From: Saccharopolyspora gloriosae
Lineage (GTDB): Bacteria; Actinomycetota; Actinomycetes; Mycobacteriales; Pseudonocardiaceae
Direction: 5' to 3'
DNA: 64,000 nucleotides
Assembly: GCF_022828475.1 (NCBI RefSeq)
Contig: NZ_CP059557.1
Coordinates: forward strand, 2,775,470 to 2,839,469
Below, piece after piece: positions 27,356-36,569 of this stretch. The translations under genes were made by a program, and so were the position numbers. Each line of letters starts with the position of its first letter. Within the stretch, counting starts at the first letter, position 1. Under the pieces are notes generated by a model. That model saw only the letters and a list, made by a program, of their open reading frames with translations, was not told the DNA's origin and ran no database searches.

Positions 27356-28897
27356 TCACGAGTCGGCGAGGGTGGTCGCCGGTCGACCGGTGGACAAGTC
27401 CGCACGGTCGCGGGGTTGGCTCGGATAGAGGGTTGTGCTTCCCATGACCAGGGTGGCCGCGGCGATGGCGATCATGCCGGGGAACAGGGTGTCGGACGTG
27501 CCCGCGAGTTCGGTGACCATCACCGTCAGAGCGACGGGTGCGTGGATGGCGGAGCCGAGGCACGCGGCCATGCCGACGATGACGAACGGAACCGGTCCGG
27601 ACAACGGGATCCCGGCCATGTCGGCCAGCCGCCAGAACACCATTCCCACCGCCGCGCCGACCACGATCCCCGGGCCGAACACCCCCGCGGAACCGCCGGA
27701 TCCGACGGTCAGCGACGTTCCGGCGATCTTCGCCACCGGCAGCAACAGCAGCACCCAGAGGGATGATCCGAGCACCCACTGCTCGTTGAGCCCGGACTGC
27801 ACGAGGCCGTAACTGGTGCCGAGCACGTCGGGCAGGGCCAGGCCGAGCGCGCCCACGGCGATACCGCCGATCACCGGCTTGAGCAGCGACGGCATTTTCC
27901 GTCGTCGCTTGAAGAACGCGGTGGTGCGGTGCAGCGCCCAGCAGTAGCAGCGTGCCACCGCGCCCGCGATGATCCCGAGCAGCAGGAACAGCGGCAGCTG
28001 GGCCAGGCCGATCGGGTCCGTCGACTGGTCGCCGAACATCGCGCCGTAACCATGCACGGCACCGAATTCCACGTAGGCCACGACCGACGCGATCAGCGAA
28101 GGCACGAGCATTTCCGCGGCCATGTCGCGCCGGTACAGCATTTCGACACCGAGCAGCGCGCCGCCGAACGGCGCCCGGAAGATGGCCCCGACTCCGGCGG
28201 CGAGTCCGGCGGCGACCGCGATCTTCGCCTCGGCCGGGTTGAACCGGAACAGCCGTGACAGCACGGAGCCGAACGCCGCGGAGATCTGCGCCGCCGGGCC
28301 TTCGGTCCCGCCGGAGCCGCCGGAGCCGAGGGTGAGGGCCGAGGCCGCCATCTTCACCACGGTCACCCGGCCGCGCATTCCCAGCGGATCGTGGTGCAGC
28401 GCGCCGATCGCCGCGTCGGTGCCGTGCCCGCCCGCTTCCGGCGCCAGCCATCGGATCAGCAGCGCACTGGCCAGTGCACCACCGGCGACCAGCAATGGCA
28501 CGACCCACGGCCGATCGATGTCGCTGCCCGCCGTCAGCGGTCCGTCCGCGGCGATCGATGTGGGGTGGTATCCGGCGAGGTGGCCGAGAGCGCCCGTGGT
28601 GACGAGTTCGAGCAGGCTGTACAGCGCGATCGAGCCGAGCCCCGCCACCGCGCCGATCACGATGCTCGCCGGAACCCATTTGACGAGGTACGAGCGGTTC
28701 CACACGGTTCGCAGCAGCCGCCCGGCCCGGTTCTCCCGGGAGGTTCCGGCGCTGGTGTGCGGGCGGGGGCGGGGCGCCGATTCCGCTTCCACGGATCCGG
28801 GTGCGGCGGTGGGCAGCAGGGCCGCTTCGATTTCGGCCGTGCCGGGAGCGTCGGGAACGGCCGCGGTGTCCTTGTCGGGTGCGCCGCTCACGTCCAT
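27356..28897 (-). CDS. ClC-family chloride channel or H+/Cl- antiporter
   Basis: 513 residues with about 10 or more membrane helices after an 80-residue hydrophilic, Ala/Pro-rich N-terminus. ClC pore motifs: GSGGSGGTEGPAAQ (with the gating Glu of the GxEGP loop) and the second-half motif GSGGSAGVFGPG. No C-terminal CBS domains. ATG 28897 lies 10 nt inside the preceding SAV_2336-type gene, so it is translationally coupled to the conflict operon. ClC proteins move chloride across the membrane; in this setting it could be a membrane effector, which is inference. The stop is 62 nt before fxsA. Confidence 0.85.
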   Translation of the reverse strand: MDVSGAPDKDTAAVPDAPGTAEIEAALLPTAAPGSVEAESAPRPRPHTSAGTSRENRAGRLLRTVWNRSYLVKWVPASIVIGAVAGLGSIALYSLLELVTTGALGHLAGYHPTSIAADGPLTAGSDIDRPWVVPLLVAGGALASALLIRWLAPEAGGHGTDAAIGALHHDPLGMRGRVTVVKMAASALTLGSGGSGGTEGPAAQISAAFGSVLSRLFRFNPAEAKIAVAAGLAAGVGAIFRAPFGGALLGVEMLYRRDMAAEMLVPSLIASVVAYVEFGAVHGYGAMFGDQSTDPIGLAQLPLFLLLGIIAGAVARCYCWALHRTTAFFKRRRKMPSLLKPVIGGIAVGALGLALPDVLGTSYGLVQSGLNEQWVLGSSLWVLLLLPVAKIAGTSLTVGSGGSAGVFGPGIVVGAAVGMVFWRLADMAGIPLSGPVPFVIVGMAACLGSAIHAPVALTVMVTELAGTSDTLFPGMIAIAAATLVMGSTTLYPSQPRDRADLSTGRPATTLADS

Positions 28898-31800
28898 CTC
28901 GCCAACTTCGTGCGGCTCTTGATCGTGTCGGGGTGTTCCGGGCCGAGCACTTCGGTCTGGCCCCGCAGTACTTCTTCGAGTTCGCGGCGGGCTTCGGCGG
29001 ACCGGCCCAGCCGCATGAGTGCGCGGGCGTGTTGGAAACTCGCGTTGAGCGTCGCGGGCTCGTGCGGGCCGAGGACCCGCCGCAGCATGTCGAACGCCTC
29101 CGCCAGGGTGCTTTCGGACTGGACGGCGTGCCCGGCCCGCAGCAGTGCCCTGCCGAGGTCGACCCGCGCCGCGAGCGAGCTGGGGTGTTGGTGGCCGAGC
29201 AGTTCGGCGTGCTCGTCGATGACGGTCCGGGTCTCGTAGATCGCGTCCTCGACGGGCAGACCGTTGAGCAGGCGGAACTCGGTCAGCAGCAGCCGGCACC
29301 GCAGGAGGTCGCGGTCGCCGGGCCGGGAGATCTCGATCGCTTCGCGAATCGCCGTGATCGCGTCGCCGAGGTCGAGCTGGCCGGTGCCGATTTCCGCCCG
29401 GGTCCGCAACGCGGCGGCCAGTTCGATGAGGCATCGGACGCGTTGGCCCGGCTCGTCGGCGGGCGCGAAATCAGCGGCACCCCGGTACGCCTCGATCGCT
29501 TCGAGCAGGTCGAGCGGGTCGCCTTCGCTGTCGAACCGGGCACGCACGGCGGTTCCCAGCTGTTCAAGGTAGGTGGCGTGATCGGGGTGGCGGGGCGGGA
29601 TCGATTCGAGGGCACGCCTTCCGGCGCGCACCGCTCGGTGCACGTCGGCGGAGTTGCGGCTGTGGGCGAAGCGGGTCAGCAGCAGCCGGGAAACGGCGAG
29701 CAGGCTGTCGGCGTGGACGGGTTCGCCGACGCGGGTCGCTTCGGCGACGCCGGCGTGCAGCTCGACCGCTTCGTCAAGGTCCGTGGTGTCGCCGACGTGC
29801 AGGAATCGAGTCGCCAACGCGCTCGATAGCGCTTTCGACGAGTGCAGTCGCTGTTCGCCGGAGGCCGCGATCGAGACGGCCTGCCGGTAGAGGTCCACTG
29901 CTTCATGGAGATCGTGCAGCGAGCCGCGGGATTCGAACCGGGTCCGCAGCAGGTCGGCCAGCCCGAGCCGGAATCCCCACCGTTCGGGGGCGTCGGTCGC
30001 CGCGGCGACCGCTTCTCGCTGCGCGTCGAGGGCCGCGGAAAGGTCGCCGGGCGAGCCGATGTGTTCGAAGCGTGTCCGCAGGTTCGTAGCGAGATCGGCG
30101 AGGGGACGCGGTCCCGCGGAGGGCTTCGCGAAGGCCACTGCCTGCTGGTACATGCTCACCGCCTCGTCAAGGTCACTCAGCGTACCGGTTCGATCGAACC
30201 GCAGTCGGTGGGCACGCGCTAACGCTGTGTAACGATTTGATCTTTCCTGGTCGTCGGGTGCCGTGAGCTCGACGGCTCGGGACAGCAACCGGACGGCCCT
30301 GTTGAGGTCGTTCATGCCGGCGCTGCGGTGGAACCGGGCCAGCCGCAACCGTCCGAGGTCGTCGCACAGGTTCGTCTCGCCGGAGACGTCCCGCTGTTCG
30401 GCGGCGATGTCCAGCGCCTCCTCGCCGATGGCGAGCGCCTCGTCCAGATCGGCCCGCGCGCCGGTCAGCGCGTACCGGAGGCGCAGCGTCCGAACCAGTC
30501 CGGCGAGTTGGCGCGGCTGCTTCCCGCCGATGACGAGTGCCCGGCGGTAGAGGAGGATCGCTTCGGCCACGGCGGCCGACTGGTCACCGCCTGTCGGAAG
30601 GCTGCCGGGATCGGGGGACGCCGCGTCCGCCCGGTCCTCCGGTTCGCGCCGTTCGGCCCAGGCTCGGGCGGACAGCGCGTCCGCCGCGGCCACCAGGTCG
30701 GAGACCTGATCCGGGCCGGGTTCGGAGGTGTCCGGCGACGGACGGCCACCGTCCACTGTGAACAGTTCGGTGAGATCCCGGAACGGGCCGCCCAAGCGGG
30801 CCAGCAGCGCCGCAGGGAGAGAGCCGAACGCCGGGCCTGCGCCGATTGATCCGTTGGCCGGAGCTTCGGCCGGTCCTGACAGCGCGGCCCGGAACTCGCG
30901 GTGGCTCAGCCCGAGCCGGTCGGCGAAGTACCCGGACAGTGCGATGCGCAGGTTCCGCGCTTCGCTGCGGGCGAGATGACCGGCGAGTTCCGCGTGCACG
31001 CCGTCAACGAACTCGTAACGGGTCTCCGGCCCGTCCGGTGCGATGCGGAGCATGCCGCTGAGCAGTACCTCCGCCAAGTGACTCGGGCGGGAGGCGGGCA
31101 GCATGATCCGCTGCACCAGCCGCATGATCGGAAGGTTGAGCGGGACCGCGGTCAAGTAACCGGCGAGCCGGAACGCGTCCGGAGTGGCGCCGCGTCGGAA
31201 GTACCGGACGCGGTCGACCGGGTGGGCCGGTGGGGGCCGCGTCGTTTCGATCGGAACGGATCCGGTGCGGGCGGCGGCGAACGTCACCGCACTGTTCATC
31301 GCGCCGCCGGTTTCCGATCCGACCAGCCGCGTCCAAGGACGCAGCCAGTCCGGTTCGATCTGCAGGATCGGCACTGGTGCAGTGCCGGGCGGCACTTTGC
31401 GGCGCCGGTCGTGCGGCGTGAACCGCAGGTGCGCGTTGCTCGTACCGGCTTGGGCGGACCGCAATCGCCCGTGTACGGGTTGAAGCCCGGTGCGTTGCCA
31501 CATGCGCTGGGGAAGTGGCTGCAGGATCGCCACGGGCATCGTCTGAGCCCAGTGGTACAGCAGGTCACCCGCGGTGCCGTCGCGCCACGGCGTGCCGACG
31601 CAGTCGCTGATGACCAGGATGAGGCGGCGCTGAGTCGGATCTGTCAGCTCCGCCGGCGCCCGCAACCGCTGAGAGCCCGTAGTCCCGCAGCTCAAGCCCA
31701 GCTTGCCGGTCGACGTGGAGTGCAGCGACCAGGTCCGCACATCGCGGAACGCGCCCAGGTTCTGCAGCACTGACCGCAGTTCGCCGACCAGCGGCTGCCA

Positions 31801-32349
31801 GGGGCGCATCGAGGGTTCGGCATCAACGACGAGCGCCACGTCCAGCCAGCGGCCGGTGACGGGACGCAGCTCCGGTGACCACACACCGGACTCGGCGATG
31901 CGGTTCGCGGAGAGTTCCTCGGCAACGACGAGGTGGCGGGGGTCGGGTACCCGCCGCTTCAGCAACCGCAACGCCCGCCCGAGCGGGAGTTTTCCCGGAA
32001 GTGCGTCCGCCGCGGGCAGCATGATCGACTGGCCGTCGGCCGAGCCTGCTGAGCCGCCTGGCTGCGGCAAGCGCAGCCGGTGAGTGTTCGGCGGGGCGCC
32101 GGCCTGGCCCGCGGCCGAAGCGGTGGCCGGAACCGGACTCGGCTGCTCGGACGCCGCCGTTGCGGCGGCCTCGACGCCGTCCTCGGCGCCATCGGCGCTC
32201 GGTGCAGAACGTTCGGCATCGGTGCTCCCGGTGCCGGTGCCGGTGCCCGGCGTCAGGTGCTGGGCGAGCCACAGCGCCTCGGCCACTTCCCGAGGCTCGG
32301 CGCTGACGCCGGCATCGGTCAGCGCGCCGACCAACCGGGACAGGTTCAT
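28888..32349 (-). CDS. SAV_2336-type protein: degenerate vWA domain with long TPR array
   Basis: 1153 residues. After a low-complexity linker (about 33-115), a SAV_2336 N-terminal-type domain covers about residues 118-450, with a von Willebrand A-like strand WLDVALVVDAEPSM (169-181; the MIDAS DxSxS is degenerate). The rest, from about 600 on, is a tetratricopeptide array (for example NRYTALARAHRLRFDRTGTLSDLDEAVSMYQQAV repeats), ending in an NLR-like LGHQHPSSLAARVDLGRALLRAG block. In vWA-MoxR-VMAP ternary systems this is the vWA partner. It overlaps MoxR upstream by 4 nt and ClC downstream by 10 nt. Confidence 0.85.
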   Translation of the reverse strand: MNLSRLVGALTDAGVSAEPREVAEALWLAQHLTPGTGTGTGSTDAERSAPSADGAEDGVEAAATAASEQPSPVPATASAAGQAGAPPNTHRLRLPQPGGSAGSADGQSIMLPAADALPGKLPLGRALRLLKRRVPDPRHLVVAEELSANRIAESGVWSPELRPVTGRWLDVALVVDAEPSMRPWQPLVGELRSVLQNLGAFRDVRTWSLHSTSTGKLGLSCGTTGSQRLRAPAELTDPTQRRLILVISDCVGTPWRDGTAGDLLYHWAQTMPVAILQPLPQRMWQRTGLQPVHGRLRSAQAGTSNAHLRFTPHDRRRKVPPGTAPVPILQIEPDWLRPWTRLVGSETGGAMNSAVTFAAARTGSVPIETTRPPPAHPVDRVRYFRRGATPDAFRLAGYLTAVPLNLPIMRLVQRIMLPASRPSHLAEVLLSGMLRIAPDGPETRYEFVDGVHAELAGHLARSEARNLRIALSGYFADRLGLSHREFRAALSGPAEAPANGSIGAGPAFGSLPAALLARLGGPFRDLTELFTVDGGRPSPDTSEPGPDQVSDLVAAADALSARAWAERREPEDRADAASPDPGSLPTGGDQSAAVAEAILLYRRALVIGGKQPRQLAGLVRTLRLRYALTGARADLDEALAIGEEALDIAAEQRDVSGETNLCDDLGRLRLARFHRSAGMNDLNRAVRLLSRAVELTAPDDQERSNRYTALARAHRLRFDRTGTLSDLDEAVSMYQQAVAFAKPSAGPRPLADLATNLRTRFEHIGSPGDLSAALDAQREAVAAATDAPERWGFRLGLADLLRTRFESRGSLHDLHEAVDLYRQAVSIAASGEQRLHSSKALSSALATRFLHVGDTTDLDEAVELHAGVAEATRVGEPVHADSLLAVSRLLLTRFAHSRNSADVHRAVRAGRRALESIPPRHPDHATYLEQLGTAVRARFDSEGDPLDLLEAIEAYRGAADFAPADEPGQRVRCLIELAAALRTRAEIGTGQLDLGDAITAIREAIEISRPGDRDLLRCRLLLTEFRLLNGLPVEDAIYETRTVIDEHAELLGHQHPSSLAARVDLGRALLRAGHAVQSESTLAEAFDMLRRVLGPHEPATLNASFQHARALMRLGRSAEARRELEEVLRGQTEVLGPEHPDTIKSRTKLARWT

Positions 32350-33374
32350 GTCTCGTCCGCGTCGCTTTCGAGGTGTCGCATGATCAGATCTGCGAGCTGC
32401 TCGCGGCTCGAGTTCCCGTCGACAGCCGCCGCCGAAGTCAAGTAGAGGGCGTTGAGCAACTGGTCAGTGGCCAGCGAGCCGCTGTTGCGGCGTTCGGCGA
32501 AACGGTCGATGAGGTCCTCACCGGCCGCTTGTGCCGCCGTTCCCAGGTGCGCTTCTACGATTCTGCCGAGCTGTTCGGAATCCGGTTCCCGAAGCTCCAA
32601 TCGCAGGCAGCGGCGCAGGAAAGCCGGTGGGAACTCGCGTTCGCCGTTGCTGGTGAGCACGATGAACGGGAAGGCTCGGCAGCCGACGTGGCCGCGGTGC
32701 ACGGTCGCCTCCCCGCCGTCGGCCGTCTGCACTGCGACGTCCGGGTGCTCGCTTGATATCCGGCGCAGCTCGGGAATCCGGTATTCGCCTTCCTCGAAGA
32801 TGTCGAGCAGGTCGTTCGGCAGGTCGATGTCGCTCTTGTCGATCTCGTCGATGAGCAGCACACGCGGCCGCTCGTACGGCAGGAGCGCGGTGCCCAGCGG
32901 CCCCAGGGTGAGATACCTGCCGATGTCGGGGTCGTCGGCGCCTGCTTCCCGCCCCTTGAGACCGGCTTCCCGCAACCGCCCGATCGCGTCGTAGTCGTAC
33001 AGACCTTGCTGAATGGTCGATCGGCTGGTGATGGGCCACCGGAGCACGGGGCCGAGCGCCAGTTCGTGCGCGACGGCGTAGGCCAGCGTCGTCTTCCCGG
33101 TGCCGGGCTTGCCGGTGACCAGCAGCGGCCGCCGCAGGTACAGCGCCGCGTTGATCAGCTCCAGCTCGTGCTCGCGGGGCCGATAAGTCACCGCCCGCCG
33201 GTGGTCACCGAGTCGGCGTGGCGCACCGGGATCCTGGTCGTGGTGCGGGACGACCGGCGGGCCGCCGTTGAACGCCCGCCACGGCGGGGGGTCCGGCAGG
33301 CGGAGGACACCCGCGTGCGGATCAGCCGCACCCCGGTAGATCCACCAGTTCTCCACGTTCGTACTCCCATCCAA
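32346..33374 (-). CDS. MoxR-type AAA+ ATPase
   Basis: 342 residues. Walker A GKPGTGKT (88-95), Walker B LLIDEIDK (173-180), sensor-1 FIVLTSNGE, and Arg finger region FPPAFLRRCLRLEL. MoxR ATPases remodel vWA-domain partners, and here the next gene encodes a vWA-like/TPR protein with a 4-nt start-stop overlap. Together with the trypsin-like VMAP protease it forms the expected core of a vWA-MoxR-VMAP conflict system. The first 60 residues are a Pro-rich, poorly conserved extension. Confidence 0.9.
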   Translation of the reverse strand: MDGSTNVENWWIYRGAADPHAGVLRLPDPPPWRAFNGGPPVVPHHDQDPGAPRRLGDHRRAVTYRPREHELELINAALYLRRPLLVTGKPGTGKTTLAYAVAHELALGPVLRWPITSRSTIQQGLYDYDAIGRLREAGLKGREAGADDPDIGRYLTLGPLGTALLPYERPRVLLIDEIDKSDIDLPNDLLDIFEEGEYRIPELRRISSEHPDVAVQTADGGEATVHRGHVGCRAFPFIVLTSNGEREFPPAFLRRCLRLELREPDSEQLGRIVEAHLGTAAQAAGEDLIDRFAERRNSGSLATDQLLNALYLTSAAAVDGNSSREQLADLIMRHLESDADET

Positions 33375-33387
33375 AAAGCGGCGAGGG

Positions 33388-35283
33388 TCAACCCAGCGGG
33401 ATCAGCGGTTGCGATTCCGGTCTCCGTCCGGCGTCCCACAGGAGGACGACGTCCCGGCCGCAGTGCTCGGTTCCGTTCTGCTGGGCGGCGGCATTGCGCA
33501 GGTCCTTCACCGCATGCGGGAGTTGCGAAACCCGCCTGGCGGCCAGCCGTTCGCTCAGGTCATCGCGGAACCGTTTCCCCGCGCAGGGCTGCATCGCGCC
33601 GCCGGAGCCTGCGTGATCCTCGCACCGGGGGCGCCGCCACACCGCGACGCGGAGACCCGCGTACAAACCGACCTCCAGGGCGTCTCGGGCCGACGCCGTC
33701 TCGGGCGGCATCGTCAGCCCGAGCGCGGCGTGGTTGGAGGACTCCTCGAACCAGGAGTAGAGGGCTTCCTGATCCCTGGCGTCCTCGCAGTGGATCCAGT
33801 GCCAGGGAACGGAGTCCTGCTCCGCCAGCCACTTCCAGCGGTCCTCGCCGCGGCGCAGGCTGTACGGGTCCTCGTCCGTGCTTAACGCGCGCACGATCAC
33901 GGGGTGGCGTCTGCCCAGTCGGGCGAACTTCCGATTGGGCCAGATCTGCCAGTCGTCGACGCCTTCGTTGAGCAACCGCTGCGGCAGCACGAACTCGACC
34001 ATCACCTCCGCGCCCCCGTCCAGCCGGTTCAACGCGCCCGGTAACCGGCTCTTCAACTCCGCCCACGCTTCCTGCAGCGGCCGGGGGGCTTCGTCGGCGG
34101 CGAAGACCTCGAAGTCCTCGTCGCCCCGGTAGAGCCAAACCGTGCACAGGTAGCGCTCCTGGCCGAGCGCGCTCGGTTCGAGCATGGCGATGACCGCCGT
34201 CGACTCCGCGGCCGGTGAGCCGAGTTCCGGGGGTGTGTATCGGGCGAGTTCGGGCCGCTGGCCGAGTCGTACGGCGATGCGCTGCGCCCAGCTGTGGAGA
34301 CCGTCGGCCACCTGGGCTCGCGTGCAGCGGTGCGCGGTCTGCTCGGCGAACACCAGCAGCGGATGCAACCGGCCTCGGTTGGCCACGGCGATGTCGTCCA
34401 GAGCCTTGATGAGATCGCGCCAATCGAGCAGCTGCGTTTCCACGCGCGGCGCGTTCGGCCCGCAGGCGAGCCGGTATCTGGCGTTGAGGTCCTCCGGCGG
34501 CGGCAGTTCCGCCAGCAGCCCGCGGAGTTCGGTGATCTCAGTGGGTTTGAGCAGCGGCTGGAGCCGGTCGGGATGGACGATCGCCGCGGGATCCAGCTCG
34601 CGCGGCCGCCGCTCGGCCAGCACGTCCAGCGACCCGGGCCACGGGCCGCGTGCCGCGTGGTAGCGGTCGTGCTCCCGCCACAGTTTCCGCCAGAGGTCGG
34701 TCGGGAGATCGCGCAGTGCCTGGACGGGCACCGCGACTCCGCCGTGCGGCATGTCGCGTGTGCGGGCGGTTTTCACCACGCCGCACACGGCCCCCGTCGT
34801 CAGGTCGATCACCGGAGCACCGGACATGCCGTCGGGAAGTTCGTCGCCGCTGATCCGCAGCAGTTGCTCGGTTCCCAGCTCGATCCGCCCGGGTGAGGTG
34901 AGCTTGGCGGGGCGGCGTTCCGCGCTCGGGCCGTAGAGCTTGGCGTGGCCCACGGCGAGCAAATCCGCGTCGTAGCCCGGAAAGAGCTCGTCGAGCCATA
35001 CGCACGGCCCGTCGATGGGCGCCGTCACGATCGCCAGGTCGGGGTGCGGCCACACCCGCTGGTCGCGGTCGGCCCGCGGTCCGGACCAGCGCACCGAGCC
35101 CTGGTGCTCTTCGCCGTTCCAACTGATCGTCACTGGGCTACCGGCCTGGCCGTCCACCACGTGCGCGCAAGTCAAGACGTAGCGGGGCGCGATGAAAAAT
35201 CCGGTGCCGCCGCGCATTCCGGGACCGGACAGGCGGACCACGCATTTCTGCAGCTGCTCTTGCAGTTCGGCGGCGCTGGTCAT
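33388..35283 (-). CDS. Trypsin-like serine protease with effector-associated and VMAP-C-type regions
   Basis: 631 residues. A chymotrypsin-fold protease occupies about residues 10-195 with catalytic His41 (TCAHVVDG), Asp82 (HPDLAIV) and Ser154 (DGMSGAPVID). A helical segment at about 240-320 (LLKPTEITELRGLLAELPPPEDL...) resembles effector-associated death-like adaptor domains. The C-terminal 300 residues match the vWA-MoxR-associated protein C-terminal type. No signal peptide, so it is a cytoplasmic protease, as expected for an intracellular immune effector. It overlaps the trypsin-co-occurring gene by 4 nt and is 13 nt upstream of moxR. Confidence 0.85.
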   Translation of the reverse strand: MTSAAELQEQLQKCVVRLSGPGMRGGTGFFIAPRYVLTCAHVVDGQAGSPVTISWNGEEHQGSVRWSGPRADRDQRVWPHPDLAIVTAPIDGPCVWLDELFPGYDADLLAVGHAKLYGPSAERRPAKLTSPGRIELGTEQLLRISGDELPDGMSGAPVIDLTTGAVCGVVKTARTRDMPHGGVAVPVQALRDLPTDLWRKLWREHDRYHAARGPWPGSLDVLAERRPRELDPAAIVHPDRLQPLLKPTEITELRGLLAELPPPEDLNARYRLACGPNAPRVETQLLDWRDLIKALDDIAVANRGRLHPLLVFAEQTAHRCTRAQVADGLHSWAQRIAVRLGQRPELARYTPPELGSPAAESTAVIAMLEPSALGQERYLCTVWLYRGDEDFEVFAADEAPRPLQEAWAELKSRLPGALNRLDGGAEVMVEFVLPQRLLNEGVDDWQIWPNRKFARLGRRHPVIVRALSTDEDPYSLRRGEDRWKWLAEQDSVPWHWIHCEDARDQEALYSWFEESSNHAALGLTMPPETASARDALEVGLYAGLRVAVWRRPRCEDHAGSGGAMQPCAGKRFRDDLSERLAARRVSQLPHAVKDLRNAAAQQNGTEHCGRDVVLLWDAGRRPESQPLIPLG

Positions 35284-35618
35284 GACGTGCCCGGTTCCGC
35301 GCGGGTGACCGCGCCCTTCCAGGACAGGGTGATCTTCAGCGTGGCCTTGGCGCCGGCTTCGGCGAGCACGCTCACGAGTTTGCCGCTCTTCCCGGAGATC
35401 TCGATGCCGAACTCGACCGTCACGTCATCGGGCTGCGCGTGGCGCAGACCTTGGCGGATGGTTCCGGCCACGCCGCGCACGGTTTCGGTCAGCCCTTCCA
35501 GTTCGAGCGCACCGATCTTGTCCGCGAAGCCGACGTCGACGGGGCCGTCGTCATCGACGGCGACCCGTGCCCACACGACTTCCCCCGTGGGCAGCCGGAC
35601 TTCCATGACCTCGGACAA
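35280..35618 (-). CDS. Trypsin-co-occurring domain protein (CU044_2847/Trypco1 family)
   Basis: 112 residues. The sequence starts with MEVRLPTGEVVWARV and ends with the strand AKATLKITLSWKGAV; between them lie GLTETVRGVAGTIRQGL and VTVEFGIEISGKSGKLV, the family core. This small domain is found almost only beside trypsin-like proteases in conflict loci. It has been proposed as a regulator or signal-sensing partner. TTG 35618 is preferred over ATG 35606 because GGAAG sits at a good distance. First gene of the block and directly coupled to the protease. Confidence 0.85.
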   Translation of the reverse strand: MSEVMEVRLPTGEVVWARVAVDDDGPVDVGFADKIGALELEGLTETVRGVAGTIRQGLRHAQPDDVTVEFGIEISGKSGKLVSVLAEAGAKATLKITLSWKGAVTRAEPGTS

Positions 35619-36185
35619 CTTGTTGCTTCCTTTCGGCCGCGCGCCCAGTGCGGATCACGGTACCGAATCGACGCGACGCGCAGAACCAGAATGAACAATT
35701 CGGCCCGCTGCGCGCAGGAATGTCGCGATTTCGCCTTGAGGTGCCCTGAACCGGGTGAATTCGACGTTCCGGCTTACCACGATGGGATGCGACGGTCTGC
35801 CCTGAACGGCGGTTGCGCGGCTCTGAAAACGTGCGGGTGATCGTCCATTGCGCGACTCGCTGCGCCGATGTCCGCTTGTGATCGGGAGAGTGGGCCGGTC
35901 CGTTGTTCGCACGACCCGAGTCGACCGCGTAGGTTCGCAGGACTCCGCTGGCGCTTGCCCGCGTCCGTGCCGTGACGCGCTGGAAGGTTCGTGAGTGACG
36001 TTCCAAGAAGGCATGTTCCCCCTGCCTTGTTCCGCAAGCTGCGAAGCGTCGGCCTGGTCGACAAGGGCGATGACGGTAGCGTCCGCGGGAACCCGCCCAG
36101 CCCCAGCGGGCCGTGGCCTGAGTTGTGCCAAGCATCGCAGGGAGCACAAGCCGCAGGCGATGTTCCGAAGTAGGCCTTCGGGATG

Positions 36186-36385
36186 ATTTGCCTGGCGAGC
36201 AGCGGAATCTCAGCGGCTTGCTCGCTGCTCCGTCCGGTGCGGCCGCGATTCTGGCATATGCCGATGCGCGGCGAAATCGCCGTCCTCGAGCGGAAGCCGC
36301 AGAGAACCCCCCGGTTGTCGGTTTGCTCTGGTGGCTGCTGTTCAGGCGGTTCCGCCGCCGACAACACACTGATCCGAAAACATTC
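36186..36385. repeat. Dispersed palindromic intergenic repeat, copy 2
   Basis: The 35619-36511 gap has no credible gene. Its right part carries a second copy of the repeat: CAGCGGCTTGCTCGCT (36211-36226), GCGAAATCGCCGTCCTCG (36271-36288), GGAAGCCGC then GAGAACCC (about 36291-36309), and GATCCGAAAAC close to the GATCAAAAC of copy 1. The left part of the gap (35619-36180) contains only the upstream region of the conflict operon, with nothing else recognised. Confidence 0.65.
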
Positions 36386-36511
36386 TGCACGGACTTGAGT
36401 CGCACGACGTTGAGAGTCTCGGTATCGCGGTGAAGCCGCGGGCCGACGTACGGCGACGTTTGTGAGTTTCCGGTTCCATGGCCGCGTGTCGCTCATGACC
36501 TGATCACGTGA

Positions 36512-36544
36512 GCGGCCGGCGGCCGGATCGAGGCCGCCGGCCGC
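36512..36544 (-). terminator. Long perfect GC hairpin after the galactonate operon
   Basis: GCGGCCGGCGGCC (36512-36524) and GGCCGCCGGCCGC (36532-36544) are exact 13-bp complements with a 7-nt loop, 25 nt past the MFS stop at 36570. No T tract. Very likely the terminator of the minus-strand dgo operon. Confidence 0.65.
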
Positions 36545-36569
36545 CGCCGGGCTCAACAGGGGGCGTGCG

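Noticed and set aside
28898-29434. N-terminal extension of the ClC protein upstream of 28897
   Set aside because: The extension is antisense-like, Arg/Pro-rich and lies inside the coding region of the SAV_2336/TPR gene. The ATG at 28897 gives a normal ClC.
35619-36511. Several overlapping open frames in the gap between the conflict block and the dgo operon
   Set aside because: They include the dispersed repeat read in different frames (RNPPVVG-type peptides that also appear near 43050) and lack ribosome sites or family matches.
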